DNA of 64,000 nt from CAVYHJ01 sp963768165 [NCBI: uncultured bacterium]. GTDB taxonomy: Bacteria > UBP4 > UBA4092. The notes below the pieces were generated by a model. That model ran no database searches and was not told the origin of the DNA. It saw nothing but the letters and a program-made list of their open reading frames with translations. The position numbers and the translations under genes are program-made. Location: assembly GCA_963768165.1 (NCBI GenBank), contig CAVYHJ010000028.1, forward strand, positions 124,001 through 188,000, read 5' to 3'. Shown one piece after another: positions 62,953 through 64,000 of this stretch (positions within the stretch are counted from its first letter, which is position 1; each line of letters begins with the position of its first letter).

Positions 62953-62984
62953 AGTTTCTAGTTTCTAGTTTCGGGTTTCGAGTT
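62953..62984. repeat. Short tandem repeat, 7-bp unit
   Basis: AGTTTCT AGTTTCT AGTTTCG GGTTTCG and a partial AGTT. It lies between rpiB and a hairpin, in an otherwise gene-free gap of 259 bp. Confidence 0.8.
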
Positions 62985-63050
62985 AAATGAAAAAACTGGA
63001 AAGAGTGACCTACCTAACTTAAATAAATTCAGACTTCCTATAAAAACCGG

Positions 63051-63077
63051 ATAAGACCATCTCAGAGTTGGTCTTAT
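63051..63077. terminator. Hairpin, possible terminator of rpiB
   Basis: Arms ATAAGACCA (63051-63059) and TGGTCTTAT (63069-63077), 9 nt loop. It is the only strong stem between rpiB and the convergent gene ending at 63153. The T-run is weak, so termination is only suspected. Confidence 0.5.
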
Positions 63078-63152
63078 TCATCTCCGTACCATCTTCGCTT
63101 CTCCTTCGCTTCAGCTCCAGTGTTGGTTCGGTGGTGAATCGCTTGGGGTTTG

Positions 63153-63806
63153 TTACAACTTTTTGAGTATTTCGGCGGCGGGGTCGAGACCTAAAACCAT
63201 GAAATAGGCGAATGTGCCGAGAACTCCGTGCAAGAGAGCCAATGCCCAGAAATTGGGGTATTTCTCATAAATCCAAGTTGTGACGAAACCTAAAATGAAA
63301 ACCAGAAGAACTAAGGCATAATTGGGGAAATGGGATAACCCGAACATAAGCGCCACAATAGGCAGACGGAAAGCAAGGGATAATCCTAATTCCCGAAGAT
63401 TACGGTTGGCAAATACCTGTAGAGCGAATTGTTGTAATAATCCCCAAATTGGATAAATCAAGAGGATGATACAGAAGGATAGGAGAGAAGGGCGGATTCC
63501 TTTTAGAAAATAGCCATAGCAGAACAAAACCGGAACACTGATAATGGCGAACCAAAGGCAACGAACGGCAGCTTGTTTAAAATTATCCAACCGAAAACCC
63601 CAATCATGCAGAATCCCTTTATTTCGCAGAACCCGGTATAGAACATATTCCGACCAACCGAGGACGAATACTATATTACCGATAAAATGTATGCCGAATA
63701 ATTCAGTCTGGCTGTTGGCGGAAAGGATTAATAATTTCAGTCCAACGTGGATGACACCGGTTAATATCAAACACAAGATTTCCAGTTTGGGACGCGTCAT
63801 ATTCAT
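63153..63806 (-). CDS. CPBP-like membrane protein, possibly inactive
   Basis: A 217-residue protein with about six membrane helices. The order of features follows the CPBP (CAAX protease-like) family: a conserved helix holding LLQQFALQVFANR where active members have EExxxR, then FGLSHFPN (His) and HGVLGT (His). The two Glu residues appear replaced by Gln, which would remove the metal-activating acid; the protein may be a non-catalytic relative. The start is ATG at 63806, with an alternative at 63800. Confidence 0.7.
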   Translation of the reverse strand: MNMTRPKLEILCLILTGVIHVGLKLLILSANSQTELFGIHFIGNIVFVLGWSEYVLYRVLRNKGILHDWGFRLDNFKQAAVRCLWFAIISVPVLFCYGYFLKGIRPSLLSFCIILLIYPIWGLLQQFALQVFANRNLRELGLSLAFRLPIVALMFGLSHFPNYALVLLVFILGFVTTWIYEKYPNFWALALLHGVLGTFAYFMVLGLDPAAEILKKL

Positions 63807-63862
63807 AACCTTGAATATAGATATATATTAACTTTGGGGTGGATTTAGGAATTAAATTCCTT

Positions 63863-64000
63863 TCATCGAGAAACACCCACATATAATCCCCATTCTTTAT
63901 TCAATCCCTGTTTCAATAACTTTGCGCTTAATCCGGATTCTTTCATGACAGTGAGCATCTCTTCTACTTCAAACAACCCAATCTCGCGGTTCTCCTGAAT
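63863..64000 (-). CDS. C-terminal end of a methyltransferase-like protein (partial)
   Basis: An open frame of 45 codons plus a stop (TGA at 63863-63865) enters from the right edge of the window: IGLFEVEEMLTVMKESGLSA, then KLLKQGLNKEWGLYVGVSR. The style (short helix, then GLYVGV strand at the very end) resembles the C-terminus of class I SAM-dependent methyltransferases. Not enough is visible to name it. Confidence 0.55.
   Translation of the reverse strand: MQENREIGLFEVEEMLTVMKESGLSAKLLKQGLNKEWGLYVGVSR

Noticed and set aside
1-64000. CRISPR array
   Set aside because: No direct repeats at regular spacing are present; the repeats found are inverted or few in number.

Overview
The window comes from a diderm bacterium, probably of an uncultured candidate phylum. 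The signs are GspG-type pseudopilins ending in a shared WYDPTNGTVS motif, tandem DUF507 genes, an outer-membrane-like barrel, many secreted proteins, Tat-exported redox proteins and a sigma-54 type pilin promoter. I cannot name the lineage from sequence alone. Base composition is moderately AT-rich. Several modules (about 24.7-26.4 kb, 40.5-42.0 kb, 52.3-56.7 kb) look more AT-rich than the housekeeping genes and may be acquired.

Layout. 0-8.5 kb: end of a metallophosphoesterase gene, then a minus-strand housekeeping run (barrel protein, thiL, phosphoesterase/PQQ protein, aspS, sugar epimerase, two DUF507 genes). 8.6-12.4 kb: two secreted proteins and two pseudopilins. 12.7-16 kb: a 42-bp palindrome, hisS, an aldo/keto reductase and an epimerase. 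16.2-20.5 kb: a DUF2306 membrane protein running into a Kelch remnant, a further pseudopilin, an ankyrin protein and an intact insertion sequence. 20.6-24.7 kb: a frameshifted alkaline-phosphatase-superfamily gene and a secreted discoidin/deacetylase-like protein. 24.7-26.7 kb: a DUF488 two-gene unit and a candidate small RNA. 26.7-28.2 kb: nucleoside hydrolase, tRNA-Gly(CCC) and a dead copy of the insertion-sequence end. 28.2-33.3 kb: a four-gene redox operon (DUF6599, DUF362, polyferredoxin, Tat aldo/keto reductase). 33.5-39.2 kb: ankyrin protein, pilin with a sigma-54 promoter, esterase, tRNA-Leu(TAA), GH5 glycosidase, methyltransferase-like membrane protein. 39.3-42 kb: an array of hairpins, a membrane protein, a HEPN/MNT pair and a zinc-finger protein. 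42-46 kb: gatB and gatA with a GIY-YIG gene and palindromic elements between them. 46.4-49.2 kb: glycogen phosphorylase and a PAP2 phosphatase. 49.2-60.3 kb: two YgfK-like iron-sulfur proteins of different architecture flanking a duplicated histidine kinase/receiver cluster and a second insertion sequence. 60.3-64 kb: YciI, a HEAT-like membrane protein, rpiB, a CPBP-like membrane protein and the end of a methyltransferase-like gene.

How the genes fit together. aspS and gatAB suggest tRNA-dependent amidation, although no gatC is adjacent. Glycogen phosphorylase, GH5, nucleoside hydrolase, rpiB and the epimerases point to sugar-based heterotrophy. The polyferredoxin operon and the YgfK-like proteins suggest anaerobic electron-transfer chemistry. 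Several genes have a -10 box only 6-11 nt before the start codon and no Shine-Dalgarno sequence, which suggests leaderless transcripts.

The best leads for something undescribed are: the GIY-YIG gene inserted between halves of a roughly 100-bp palindromic element that recurs in the window; the two YgfK-like paralogues with matching promoter-to-start spacing, one of which now drives a 17-codon leader ORF; the hairpin array at 39.4-39.6 kb; and the duplicated GAF-kinase/receiver cluster.
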